In this document: piece by piece, positions 36,569 to 49,788 of the stretch
How positions within the stretch are numbered: the stretch's first letter is position 1
Layout: every line of letters begins with the position of its first letter
Source of the DNA: Anaeramoeba flamelloides
Taxonomy: Eukaryota > Metamonada > Anaeramoebidae
Assembly (NCBI GenBank): GCA_027625915.1
Contig: JANTQA010000047.1
Coordinates: forward strand, 19,096,001 to 19,160,000
Length of the DNA stretch: 64,000 bases
Reading direction: 5' to 3'
Notes under the pieces: model-generated
Databases searched by the model: none
Seen by the model: only the letters and a program-made list of their open reading frames with translations
Told to the model about the DNA's origin: nothing
Translations under genes and position numbers: made by a program

Positions 36569-39357
36569 TACAAATAAAAAAAAATTCAATATGTTATTTT
36601 CAATCGATATTATAAATTTAACAATAAAAAAGAGGTAAATTTTTTTAAAAAAAGTAACCAAAGAGAGACACTCAATTTCAAATTTGAATCATTGAGAATT
36701 CTTAATTTTGAAAACAAATGTGATAGTTTTGAATTATAACCCCTTTGGCGCTTTTTGAGATCTAGACTATTTTTTTTTTTTTAATTTTTTTCATTTATTT
36801 TTGAGATATTTTTATTGAAAGGATATTAAAAAAATCCCTTCTGGTCGAATTTAGAGGGTTATATCATAACTTTAAATTGTTTTTAATTGATTATGCCCTG
36901 GAATTAAATAATTTATGTCAAATTGAAGAAATTTATAAGAATTTGGAAAATTTTATTCAGAAAAGATCTATTTTTTAATAAACAAAATTCAAATTTTTTG
37001 ATTTTAGATAATTATGAAATTTTTTTTTTTTTTAATTGAATTTGTGAAACTATTATATTTTTTTTTTTATTTCTAAATTTGAATTTTTGAAATATAGAAA
37101 CATTTTTATTTTTTATTTTTTTTTATTTTTGATATTATGACCCTGATTACTCTATTTTTTGTTTTTTTGTCTTTTAAATTATTGTTTTTTATATCAACTT
37201 GAGGTGTTTAATATGCATAATATATAAATATTTTTTGTTATTATCATTAACTGGATTTTTTCTTCCAAAACAATAGCAATTTTAAAATTCTATTTCGAGT
37301 AAAAAATCATCTTCAGGGAAAGACTAAAACTAGAGATGTAGTAAGATTATTAAGCCATTTTTATCAAATTATTGTTTTTATTATTATTTAGTAACTAAAA
37401 AACCCTTAATAATTATTTTTATATCCAATCTCAAATATAATGATTTTTGAGTACATTATTGAAATTTAAAAATTAACAAAAAATATAATTTCTAGAATAA
37501 ACTGTTTTCATATAATTTAAATTATCTCGAACGAATTATTGTTTTTAAAAGTTTGATCTATATTTTACATTTTTCAATAAATTTTGTAAAATAAATACAA
37601 TATAATATTATTCACATTCCAATTTTAAGACTTAATTAAGAAATAAATCTTAAGACAATACTGCACTGTTTTTATAATTACTCAATAAAAATGTAATAAC
37701 TGATCTTTGCAATAAAAAAGTATAAAAAGGATATTTAATCAAAAAAAAAAAAAAAAAAAAAAAAATAGAATAACTATTTTAGTGAAACTAATGAGTTGGT
37801 TTTTAAAAGTGTGGTTAAAATAATTTTTTTTTATCTGAAGAAAAATTGAAAAATCATAATACCGAAATTAAAAAAATAACAAAGGAATTTTTGAAGAATC
37901 TTACATGTTAATCGAAAAAAATTGATATCTTTTATTTTGATTATTTTTGAAAATAGAATTAATAGAAAATTAATGATTTTGATTAGTGACTACGTTTTAA
38001 GAAAAATAAAATTTCTATATCTTCTTGAAGTAAATAAATAATAAATACATCCAGATTTCTAAGAAAAGAAGAGTAACATTTTCTGCCATTTAGAATGAAC
38101 CATTTAAACTAATAAATTCAAGCTAATAATAACGATAGTTTATCAAAACCATATAACTTAAAAATGAACTTTTCAAGTCAATAAATGGCTTTTATGTGGT
38201 TGTATTTCAAGAAGGAAAGTTACTTAGAAAATAAAAAAATGATATAAAAAAAAAACAAATTATGGAGAAAAAAAATTATGAGAAAAAAGAGAGAAGAACA
38301 TAGGCCTATTAATTAGATTTTATAATTTTTAAAATAGATCATAACTGAAGAAATATTATTGACATAATTTTCTTAAATATTTAAAATTTTTTTTAATATT
38401 ATAAATTTTCATTATCCTGATATTATCCTTTTTTTAATCAATTTTTTTTAATATTTTTAGTTATTTTTACTTGACTTTTTAACTTGTATTTACTTTGATA
38501 AATTCTTTTCAACAATTCCTATATTTTTCACATTTAATCATTCCCTAAAATTAGCTAAAATTATTATAAGCTAAAATTTTAAAATTAGGGGTAAACTTTA
38601 TTAAAGGATTGTTTTTTTTTTTTTTTTTTTTTTTTTTTGATGTGTCTTTCAAAAAATAAAATGATTACATTATATTTTTACTTATAAATCTATATCGATT
38701 ATTATCTCCAAAAGCTTTAGTAAAATTAATTATTATTCAAAATAAAAAACAATTAAACAAGTTTTTTCTGATGAAAAATCTGTCGCTATTTTTGAAATTT
38801 ACCTTAATATTTTTCAGATTTTTTCAGATTTTACAGCACTATTTTGTTTTTTTTTACAGTATAATTAATTAAGATAATATGAATATCTATTTTGACAATT
38901 AGAAAACGAAGAAAAAAATATGAATGAACAGGGATAGTTTTGATTGAGATTCATTCATTTTTGAAATTTGGTTTGTTCTCACAAATTTTGAATTAATTTA
39001 AAATATTTACAAGTTTTCTAACATTTATTTGAATTTCTTGAATTTTTGAGCTAGTTACCAAGAAAAACCCTTATCCATCTTAGTACGTTTTTTTTTAAAT
39101 TTATTCTTTTATTTACCATTTAATTCCAATTTCTATCAATTTATTTACCAAATATTGATAAAATCATATACCAATATTAATACTAATGCTTTAAATTACA
39201 GAAATTACCAATTTTAGAGATAAATCAAGATTCCAAACATTTATCCAAATTTTGATAATTGTAAACATTTTATCTGATTATTTTGAAAGGTTAATAATAA
39301 TTTTAACCAAACAATCGTTTGGTGAATACCAATCTTTCATTTTTTATTTTTTAAAAT

Positions 39358-39668
39358 GATTTTTTTAGCAACTAATCGGGATTTTGTTACAAATTTACGA
39401 AAGATATTTTACAACTTTGCACTCTGAAAATAGATGTTTCAACCTTTATTTTTGTGGTGAAGTGCAGTTTTTTTTCTTGAATTCTTGGTCTTTTTACTAA
39501 TAAAAGAATCAAATTGAAATGATGGGATCAACAAATAGTACTACTTGACTAATTTATTTTTTAGAGACATTTCAAAATGGTGAACTAATGTTATTTACAA
39601 CAATTACAACTTATTTTAATTTTATACCTTCTCCTTGGTGAATGATAATCCCTTAAAAATAGAATTAT
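39358..39668 (+). repeat. Dispersed repeat (partner at 18645-18953), copy 2
   Basis: Aligned blocks are GAAAGATATTTTACAACTTTG, GATGGGATCAAC, ACTTGACTAATTTATTTTTTAGAG and CTCCTTGGTGAATGATAATCC. A short palindrome (ACCAAACAATCGTTTGGTG, about 39308) lies just upstream of this copy only. Confidence 0.62.
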
Positions 39669-41578
39669 CTTTTTTTATTTCAAAAGTTTAATACACATTT
39701 TAAGATAAATATAAAATAAAATTTCATCCAAAGAACAACATAATTATCACAAAAAATTTGTTTCAATATGATAAAAAATCATTTAATATTGAAACAAAAA
39801 ATATATTATTTTTTAAATAGAACTTTTGTGCTATGGTTTGAATTAGATTTCTAGCAAATATTTTTTGAATTGAAAAAGTCTTGATGAATTTGAAGATATA
39901 TATCTTTTGTTTGATTTAAACTCTTTGGGTCAAAACTCGAACAATAACAATATGTGTGAGATTCTTTAATTAGCTTTTTCAAATCTTTCTTATCAAAATA
40001 AAAAAAAATGAAATCTTTTAACAAAAAATATTTTCAAAGGATTTAATTTTGTCCTAATGAGATAAAATGCCATTAGATTATGATATATCCTAAGGTGAAC
40101 ATTTTTTCAAGAATAATTCAAAACAATAATAGTCTCTCTTCTTCTGTAAATGGGTTATTATCATTATTTTTTAGGATATTTTTTAGAGAAGAGTCCATAT
40201 TATTTTAGCTATAACTTGAATTAATTACCAAAATCTAAAAACTATTGTTAAATATTAAACATATGGGAGGTTTTATTGAATTACCAATTGTGTTAAGGGA
40301 CTAATAAATGAAAAAAATCTTCAAGCACATTTACTAAAAAATTCAAAAAAAAAAATACAGCATCTTGAAATTGACAAATAGTGTAAAAATCTGATTACTC
40401 AAAGATTAAACTTACTTTTAATGATATTTTTAGGAGACAAATTATTGTTTTGTAGGGTCTGATCCATTTTTCATATTTTCAAAAAGTTCAAAATTCAACA
40501 TATTTCTGAATTTTTTCAAAAAAAGTTTTTTATTTGAAAGAAGATTGAAATTTGATATGTCTGTAAAGGAAGTATACTAAAATACACTTTAAATTTGAAA
40601 CCGCTAAGTTCTGAAATAACACATATTAAAAAATCTACTTAATTTCAAAAAAATTACAATAATTATTTTAAACTTGAAAAAAATATAATTTTTTGATTCA
40701 AAGAACCGTTCAAATCAATTTTTTCTCTTTATTGAATAAAAACAATTGAAAAAAAAACAAATAATCAAAGTAACCCCCCCCAAAATACTTTTTGAAAACC
40801 TCGACAATTCAACTTATAATCTAAAGAAATAATTCTTAATTTGATTATTTATAATCAATAATTCATTCCCAATCTTAATTCTTTCAGTGAGTTATAAACA
40901 ACCCAAAAATTAAATCTATCAATAAGCTGTACAATTATTTCACAATTTTTTAAATATTTTCAAAGAAATAAAACAAATATACAGAAATAAATATAATAAA
41001 AAAAAATACTAGACATTTTCAAATAACTGATTTAAATACAAAAAGTTAATTGTTTATATTCTTAATGTTTGAAAAATGTAATCATCGAAACTCTTAAATC
41101 TCAAGAAATTTAATAAATATTCGTGAATAAAATAGATGATCGGTTTTTTTAGATCTTCAAGGATTCAATATTTGAATTATTTTTATTTTATTTTTAAAAT
41201 AAGATTAAAGGTTGAAGGTTATTTATTAATACAGAATCATATTAATTACTCAAAGTGAGATTACTTCAAAATTAAGTTTTTTTGCCATTTTTTTTTTTTT
41301 CTAAATTGATCCCAAAATACACCAAAAGAATCTAACTTTTTGACTGAAAATTTAATCGGGAAAATAAATTCTTCTAAAAATGATAACTCATTTCACTAAA
41401 GTTGATAAATCAAGTGGTATGTTGAGTTTAATTGTACCCAACTTTAAACAATTACTCTATCGCCTTTGGAGAAAAAAAATAAATAAGAGTAGCTAATCCT
41501 TTAAAGTTTAACTAGGAAAAAAAAATGAAGTAACAAATATGAATAAAATAATTTTATTTTTCTTAATCTTTCTTTCAA

Positions 41579-42445
41579 ATGAGTCGACAAAAAAAATTAT
41601 CTTCATCACCAAAACGGTTCACCTTTTATTTACCCACAGAAATTACTCTTAAAAACGAAGAAAAACCAACACTGTCAATATCACCAATCTCACAACCAGA
41701 GCCATTTTATGAAAAAGAAAAATATTTAAGCCTCTCACCACAATCCGATAACCCATTATCAGATTCTGTGATTCTTAGTTACATACCGAATGAAACCATA
41801 AGCGAGTCTCGTTCCCATTCCCCAATACGGCGCGATTCCCTCTCGACAAGATATAAAAGATCGAAGAGGCCCAACTCAAGGCGTGCAAGAAGGATTGCAA
41901 ATCGGAATTATTTATCTGCTGATCCTGAATTCGATTACAAGAATCTTCCGCCACTGAAAATCGAAGAACTGAACCAAAAGCAAACCACAATGTTTGGGTT
42001 TATTGACAACCAAAACAATTCAGTTTTTGATCAGTTCTTGAATATTAATCTTGATGAAGAACAAAACTATTTTGAAAAATTAAAAAAAAAGAAAAACAAG
42101 AAAAAGAAAAAAACTCGAAAGAAAAAGAAAGCACAAGATCAGAATAATTTAAACAATAGTAACAAAAAACAAAAATTGGAAAAAAATAATGAAATTGTAC
42201 ACCAAAACGAGAATAAGAATGAAAATTTTAATAAGATCCAAACAAAGAAAAAGAAAAATAATTTTGATCAGAAAAATTTCAAAAAGAAAAAAAAAAAAAA
42301 AAAAAAAAAAGAAGAAGAAGCAAATACAAAGGCGGTAGAAATAAAGATCCTCCCAAAAATGAAAAATCAAACAACGAAAAAAACAATTAATTCATTTTCG
42401 AAAAACAAAAAAAAAAAAAAATTCAAATACAATTTCTGTTTTTAA
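41579..42445 (+). CDS. Lysine-rich unidentified protein (288 aa)
   Basis: Single exon from ATG to TAA. Residues 1-110 are Ser/Pro/Arg-rich and disordered-looking (SSSPKRFTFYLP, SLSPQSDNPLSDS, SHSPIRRDS), with several Ser-Pro pairs that could be phosphorylated, followed by the basic patch SKRPNSRRARRIANRN. A less biased segment (about 113-160) contains YLSADPEFDYKNLPPL and TTMFGFIDNQ. The C-terminal half is Lys/Asn runs broken by Glu/Gln. The basic patches could act as nuclear signals; that is inference. No known domain is visible. The non-random N-terminal half and clean flanks argue that it is real. Confidence 0.6.
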   Translation: MSRQKKLSSSPKRFTFYLPTEITLKNEEKPTLSISPISQPEPFYEKEKYLSLSPQSDNPLSDSVILSYIPNETISESRSHSPIRRDSLSTRYKRSKRPNSRRARRIANRNYLSADPEFDYKNLPPLKIEELNQKQTTMFGFIDNQNNSVFDQFLNINLDEEQNYFEKLKKKKNKKKKKTRKKKKAQDQNNLNNSNKKQKLEKNNEIVHQNENKNENFNKIQTKKKKNNFDQKNFKKKKKKKKKKEEEANTKAVEIKILPKMKNQTTKKTINSFSKNKKKKKFKYNFCF

Positions 42446-44407
42446 GGGAGAATTCACAAAAAAATAATTTTTGTAAAATAAATAGATTATAATCTATGAA
42501 AAATATACACTCAGTGATTTTGACTAGTACTTTTTTTTAAAAGATTATTTTTATCTTTTTTTATAAGTGCCCGATCTTTAATGTTAAATTCCCATTAAAA
42601 AAAAAATCTAATTTTATCACAAATTTCAGAGTAGTAACTGCCAAATTAATACGTGACAATGTTCATTTTTACTTGATTTGTGAAGAAACGTGCCCTTTCA
42701 ATTCTTTGGGTTGAATTTTTAGAGTGTTTGATGATATATTTTTTAAATTCATGATAAAGTTTAAAAAAAGGGGATTTGACAATTAAAAGTTAAAAAATTG
42801 ATAAAGTTTAAAAAATCGTGGTATTACATAAAATTGCAATAAATGATAATATCGTGGTGTTCAATACAATTCGCGATATTCGATAAAATCGCAATAAATG
42901 CCAAAATATCACCCGGAAAAATTAATCGTGATATAATAGTTGAGAAATTAAAGATGCATTCAATAATACTTTTATAAAGAAAATATCTTATGCTTGAACA
43001 AAAAACCAGATCATGGAAAAAACAATTAATATTTTTTAAAAATAACAAAAAAAATACTAATTAAATCTATGATCAGATCAAGATAATTATTTAATTAAGT
43101 TTTGATTTGGTTGAAGGATCTATCCACCCTTTATACCAAGAATAGTAATAACAAAAGATAAATAATCATTGTTTATTAGTTCATTCTAACTCTATCATTG
43201 TTATGAAGAAAAAAGTTTTTACAACTAATAATCCCAATAGCTTCTTTAAAGAATAGTATTAAATTAAAATATTTTTTATTTCTCTTTTATATTCTATATA
43301 AGTATAAAATTTCCTTTTCACTTTTCACTAGCTTTCACTGCAACCCCGCGACACTATCACTAATTTAAATGATTGTTCCATACTTTTTTTTTATTCTTTT
43401 TCTCTTTTCGAAATCTAGAATTAAAAAGAAACCATAACTAGAGTTTAAAAAGTTTTTTTAATTTGTCTTTATGATATATGAAAATTCCACCACTTTTAGA
43501 TTAATCAACATATGAAGACAAGAGCCAATTAAAAAAAAAAAAAAAAAAAAAAATTTGTTATTTATTTCAATATATTTTTTCAATGGGTTATTTTTGTTTG
43601 ATTGTAATGTTCATTTGAGATTTTACTTTGATAAAGAAATATAAAAAATTAAAAGAAGAAACTAAAAATTTTTTGATACTATTTTTCGTTTTCCCATTTG
43701 ATATTTCATTATTGTTGATATAAGAGATTTTGAAAATCTAGAGAATGGAATTATATACTATTATCAATTTTAAGAATAAGATAAAAAATTTTAAATATCT
43801 ATCTATTTTTTTACAACATCCATTATTTCTTTGCTTATACTTTATCAAAATGATGGAACAAACAATTGGTTAAAAAATTTTTTTTTAATGAATTAGTTAA
43901 ATTAAAATAATTAAAAAGTAATTATACTTATTTACATTAATGAATTTTCAGGATTTTATGTTAATTTTATTTTGAATCACTCTTATAAAATGTTTTAGAG
44001 AAGTATAAAATGTGTTTGAAGAAATCTTATATACCTGTTTAAATATGAAATGTTGTAAAAAATAGAGTTTTTACAATTTTGAAGATAAAGTAAGAGTTCC
44101 ATGCCTTTATCCAAAATTTTGTAATATTAAAAGAAGTACTTGCTTTGATTTTTGAGCTTGATTTGTTTTTTTAATCAAAAAATCCTTTGGTAAATATGAA
44201 TATATTGTTTGAAAAATGATTTTTATAAAAAATTGAAAGATTCGTATTCACCAAACAATTTTTTGATTTAATTTATTATTATTCTCTAAACATAACCAGA
44301 TATTCAATTTACTAGGACTGAAAATTGTGAGTAAATGTATGGGAATTGCTTATTTAACTTCAAAATTGTAAAAACTGTATTTTTTATAGAATTCCATTTT
44401 CCAACTT

Positions 44408-45410
44408 CACGATCATGAAAAAAATTTTTTAATCAAAAAAAATTAAAAATTTACTTATTTTTCACTCTTTAATAACTACAATTAGAATAAAAACCCGTGG
44501 TTAATTAGAGACCTTGATCAAAAAAATTAAAGATATTCTACAATTAAAGTTAGAAAAACGAATTTTCGAGTAATTTTTTTTAAATTTAATAATGATAAAT
44601 TAGAAAAATTGTTTCTTCAGAGTTAAGGTATCAATTTTATTATATTTTACAAGTATTTTAAATCTGATAAATATCTTTCAAATAGGAGATCAATTATTTT
44701 GACTTATAAAGTATTATTTATTCTTTTATATTTAAAAAAAATATTTTTTTTTTGATTTTCTGTTAGGTTTTCTTGAGTTTTTTTTTTTTTTTGTAATAAA
44801 CAGAAAATTTTCAAAAATTTTCTGTTTATTACAAAAAATAAAAAAAACCTAACGAAAATCATTAGATTTTACAAATAAGATAGAAAACCTCAAGAAACCC
44901 TAGGGCACTTTCATAGGTTTTTTTAAATTTTTGAAATAAAATGAAAATTTATTTAATTTTTGGTTTATTCCAAAAACTAAAGTAAATCCAGGCACTTGAT
45001 GACACTTGAAGGATATTTTTTGTTATTTTTTCCAGAATTCAAAAGAATTGAGTAAAATTTATCTGATTTTACTCAATTCTTATGGACATTGTAATGCATT
45101 AGACCCTGGAAGATTGATTATAAGTTATTTTGTTCTTATTTAAGTTTTTTTAGATGAGTAAAATCATTTTCAAAACTATTATTTATTTATCTATTGAAAA
45201 AATATCCTAAATTAGAATCAAACAAAAATCATTGTCACACCCAATAAATTTTTTTTTACTCCAAAATATATTTTTTTTCATAACTAGTAACTTTTTACAA
45301 TCGTGTTACTTCTAACAACAATAAATTAATAGTTTCAAGATTTTAAGAACTGGAATTTTGATAATATTGCCGCTAAAATCTATTAACAAGAATGAAATGA
45401 TAATTGAATT
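44408..45410 (+). repeat. Dispersed hairpin repeat family, copy 2
   Basis: Starts CACGATCATGAAAAAAATTTTTT and follows copy 1 through the hairpin (44792-44833, TTGTAATAAACAGAAAA / TTTTCTGTTTATTACAA), GGCACTTGATGACACTTG, TTAGATGAGTAAAATCATTTTC and TTTTAAGAACTGGAAT. The CTAGTGATGT end seen in copies 1 and 3 is not found, so the 3' end is lost or diverged. Confidence 0.75.
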
Positions 45411-47516
45411 AATAATTTTATTTAACTTGGTTTTTTTAATTTTGTTTTTCATGTTCGAATTTAGTTTGAGAGAATTCTTGGATTTTTCAAATTTGTTTTT
45501 TATTTTCCTTATTTTACCCGTTAGGTCGTTTGGAGAGGACTCTAAAAATTAAAATAGGGAAGATACATAAGAATAGAAGAAATTTGGATTTTCTCTAGAT
45601 CAAATTAAATCAGTTAGTATTCTTTTTAAACAAAAAATGATATTTTCAATCCATAGCCTTTTATGTGTAAATTTTTTTTTTGAGAGTTTAAAAGGGGGTG
45701 GGAAATAACTTTACAAAAAATTAGTTAAATTCTTATAATTTTTTTTTTTTTTAGACGAGATAATTAATTTGGAAACTTTTATTTTGAATTCTAAAAATTT
45801 CTAGCTTTAATGATCCAATATGAATAAAACAACTCTTTTTTTTTTTCCTTAATAGGACCATTTTTGTGAAAAAAGAGTCAAATTTAGTCAGTTATTTTTT
45901 TGTTGAAGCGGTGAAATAAATTTATCTATCAGGTAATTTAAAATTTCATATTATAAAGAAAACAATATTACATATATCATCAGATTTATTCACTGTTTAT
46001 AGTTATTTTCATTTTGAAAAAATCATAAATCCAACTTTTGAGATTAGTAAAATATCAGCATTGCATATATGTTTAAGAAGATTATTGAATAGAATATTAT
46101 TGTTGTTTAAATATAATCACATGCATTGTTTTATGAATTATTTGTAAAATACTTAGAAGTTTTCCAATTTTTATTTGAATTTAATACATTTTGAAATATT
46201 AGACTTTCAAAAAAAAAAACAAAATGTAAAACATAAAAAAATTTATTTAAATAACCACAAAGAACTTTATTTTTGAAAAAGGCGATATGTTTTTTATTAT
46301 AAAAAAAAATATACATTTATCTCAATTTATCTTTTTTTGGAATATTTTCTCAATTTCATAACTGAAAAATGTATTTGAATGAATTCAAGAATGTGTTTAG
46401 AATTTTTAAAATCTACTTTCACACCCCTTTGTGGATTGGGTAGGAAAATTTAAATAAACTTTTTAAGAACCTCCCCTCCCAAAAAAAAAAAAAAAAAAAA
46501 AAAAACTCAAATAATATTTCTTTAATTTTTGAATATTCTGGACTTGTTTTCTGAAACACAAATGAACACGTTTAAAAAAATGCTTCTAAAAAGATACTAT
46601 TACATTTTTTGAAGATTTTTAAATAAAATTATTTTATTTGTTTCAACCATTTATACAAATCCAAAAATTAAGAAACAATAACCCAAAAAAACAAATTAAA
46701 TATGAATTGTGAAACAAATCAAACTATAAATAAAAACAAAGATTTGGTAATTATAAAAAAATCAATATTAAACACTCAAAGGCCTTAATTAAATAACTAA
46801 TAAATATTTTGGTTGAAAGGGCACTCCAAAGTGTAAATCACATATCTCTATAAAGATAATCATTTTTTTTTTGGAACTGGTGATATACTTTGTTTATTCC
46901 TATAAAAAGTTTAGAACGCAAGCAAATTATTTAAAGGTCAATGGTTAAGAAAACAATTTAGAAATTTCATTTTTGGTTAGGGTTGATGAGAGATGAAAGT
47001 TCATTGGTTAGCAAGTGTGTTAAAGGTAAACAGATCCATTTACATATTAATCCAGAATGTATTGTTCTTATTGTTGAAAATATATAACAAGAAATTCTGT
47101 TACATCATTTTTATGTATTAACTATGATGTATATTATTTAAAATTGTTTTGATCCTGTTTATTTTCTGAAAAAAATTATTTATTTAAAAAAAGAATATGG
47201 GCAAAAAATTTTTTATTTTTATTGTTAACATGTATTTTTATGAATGTTCTAATTAACCAACTGGTTTATTCAAGGTTATATAGTCTATAGGTGGCAATAT
47301 TTTTAAAAATGGTGAAAATTAATTTTTTCCATTATTCGTCGATCTTGTATATAACAATAAAAAAAATTTTGAAAACTCTCGCATTGAAGAAATAATTCAT
47401 CAGTAATTAAAAATGCAGATATAACATTATTTTTAACAATTTTAAAAAAATGATAATAAATTTTATTTAAAAGAATTATGAAGTCTTACAATAATAATAT
47501 TGAAAAAAAATCTTAC

Positions 47517-47518
<2 letters not shown>

Positions 47519-47548
<30 letters not shown>
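47519..47548. repeat. (TA)n microsatellite
   Basis: About 15 TA units downstream of the RasGAP gene. A similar (TA)n run lies at 48687-48718 inside one of that gene's introns. Confidence 0.97.
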
Positions 47549-47550
<2 letters not shown>

Positions 47551-47719
47551 AATAAAGTAGTCAATATTTAAAAAAATTAAAATAATAAATAAAGAAATAT
47601 ATAAATTCAAATATATTATATCTTCTTGATATCCTATATTATTATTAGTAATGGTATTATTAGTATTATTATTTACCTTTTATTTTGTTGATTAAATGAA
47701 TAAAAATTAAAAGATCTTA

Positions 47720-48682
47720 TTATAAGTTTTTTGTCATTGTTTGATCAAACATTGATGATTTAATTTCCATTAATCCATCATTGATTATCCGGTGATTTGC
47801 TTCAAACAATGATTTCAATTCGTTTGCATTTGAAAGTAAATTATTTTCTTCAATAAGTGGAGTACTCATTTTAATTATTTCAAGATAATTAACCTCAGAC
47901 ATTTTTTCTAAAAACTCTTTCATAGGGTTTTTATTTTCAAGGATAAAATCATTGAAAATGTTCATGTAACTGGCTTCGCCAAACAGCACATTATTGGCTA
48001 AAGCTTGTATAATTTTTGCAATTTGTACAGAGGCTCTTCTTGCTTGTGGATCGATCTTTTCTGTGATAATTCCAAGATCTGAAGGTGATGTAATGAACAC
48101 ACAAAAGATTCTTAAAAAGATAAAAGATCCTACAGAAATGATTTCCATTTCTGGAAATGTTTTTTTTACAATACTTCTTGTCAAATAGCAAATATGTCGT
48201 AACTCTCTATAACGGTAAAAGAGATAAATATAAGGATCAAGAAAAAGTATCAAGAGAAAGGATCAAGATAAAGGAAAAAAAATTGAAAAAAATATGAGCG
48301 AAAATTTTAAGTAATAAAGAAACTTTAAAAATACAATAAAAAAATTAAATAGAGAGATATACATTGGACTTTTTGATATTGATCCATTTATAGCATTTAA
48401 GAAAAGCTGTGTTTTTAATTTCATTTTTTCAAAATTTTGTTCAAATATTTTAGGATCTTGTATTTTGTTTTTATCAATTTCTAAATTTTGAAAGTCGTTT
48501 AAAAGATTTTTAAATGGTAAAGAAAGTGTGTTTTTGATATATTGTTTTGCATATAATGAAGCGCATAAAGTTAATAATTTTGTTGTAAAAGAATTCCCTC
48601 TAAATAAATTTTCTCCTTGCTCTATTTTTTAACAAATTTCATTGGTTTGGATTTTTGTATATTATTTTTAATTTTAGATATT

Positions 48683-48722
<40 letters not shown>

Positions 48723-49400
48723 GTAAGGATAAAAGTTTAATTTTTGGAATAAAAAAAAATCATGTAAAAATAAAAATTACAAAAAAAAAAATAAAATAAA
48801 GAAAGGAAATTACTTGTTATACTGATTTCGTGATTTAAACAAAACGTAAGAAGATCTATTGTTCGAGATCGAATTTCAAACATGTTTAAAATTTTTTGAA
48901 TTATTTCTTGTGATTTCTTTATACGTTTAATGGACGATATTACTAAATCGATAAGTTGAAAGTTTTTATTTAAAATCATTGTTATTATTTGTTCACCAGT
49001 TAAGTCAATTGATATTACTTTAGATGATGAATTTTGGGAATTTTTATTTTTTTTATTCTTTTTTTTTTCTAATAGTTTTTGTTTTTTTTCTTCCTTTTTA
49101 TTTCGTTTCATTTCTTTGTCATGGATTTTCTTTTGCTTTTTTTCTTCTTTCCTTTGTTCCTTTAACTTTTTTTTTTCTTCTTTTGATAACTTTTTGTCCT
49201 TTTCATTCTTTTCCTCAAAAAGGCTTTTTAAATGGGTTGGCCTATTGATAAGTGTTATGTCAAAACTAGTTGTTCGAGCATTTTTGCCCCTTCTTCGGGA
49301 TTTTATTTTTGGTTCATTAAGTGGTGCAAGAAAATTGTTTTTGTTATTTTTCTCGAACAGTAAACGAACAGACTGTCTTTTTTGATCGAAATTCTTTTTC
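47720..49400 (-). CDS. RasGAP-domain protein (5' end unresolved)
   Basis: Stimulates GTP hydrolysis by Ras-type GTPases. Minus-strand exons are 49400-48814, 48621-48363 and 48206-47720, with matching phases. The first has a Lys/Glu coiled-coil-like run (EEKNEKDKKLSKEEKKKLK...) followed by a helical segment (MILNKNFQLIDLVISSIKRI, LLTFCLNHEIS). The middle exon has GENLFRGNSFTTKLL, matching the arginine-finger loop of RasGAPs (Arg present), and YAKQYIKNTL. The last has ELRHICYLTR, VGSFIFLRIF, ARRASVQIAKIIQALANNVLFGEASYM and FLEKMS. The PA of the usual FLRxxxPAxxxP motif reads VF here. The acceptor at 49401 (CCCACAG) needs an upstream exon ending in phase 2, which I could not find. Reading through to an ATG at 49471 is possible but adds a hydrophobic, A/T-filler-like leader. 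Confidence 0.87.
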
Positions 49401-49788
49401 CTGTGGGATAATATAATAATTAAAAAAAGGAAATTTTTAAAAAAAGAATTAATAATAAGAATGTTGATCATTAATTTGCAATTAATAAGTTGCTAAAATA
49501 AATCTATATTTTTTTGTTGAAGAATTCTTCATGTTTTATTTTGATTCGGAAAAAATTATAAAAATATTTGATTATTTTGCTTTTTTTTTTAGAATAAAAA
49601 TCTCTTTTATACCCAGATAAATTTATTCTTTAATTGTATTGGTTATCACTTCAATATAACAATTTTTATTTAATTAAAGTTTTTGAATATATTACACATG
49701 AGATATGAGTCAATCAATTGGTTGAAATTTTTCTTTTTTATCAAAAAAAAAAAAAAAAAAATTTTAAAAATATTGACATCTTTTTTGT

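Larger units (their letters stand above)
35698..41578. other. Intergenic region, 5.9 kb
   Basis: No gene is supported on either strand. Contents are a TA-flanked MITE (36170-36568), poly-A/T tracts (37741-37765, 38610-38638), a dispersed repeat (39358-39668) and a short shared block (40560-40625) whose inverted relative is at 55545-55600. Confidence 0.6.
42446..47719. other. Intergenic region, 5.3 kb
   Basis: No gene is supported. It includes copy 2 of the dispersed hairpin repeat (44408-45410), a poly-A run near 46482-46504 and a (TA)n microsatellite (47519-47548). At 42790-42960, short direct repeats of a TTCGATAAAATCGCAATAAATG type occur. Confidence 0.6.

Noticed and set aside
43320-43370. 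GC-richer patch (CAACCCCGCGACAC) as a tRNA or other RNA gene
   Set aside because: No cloverleaf, no TTCRA loop and no paired stems.
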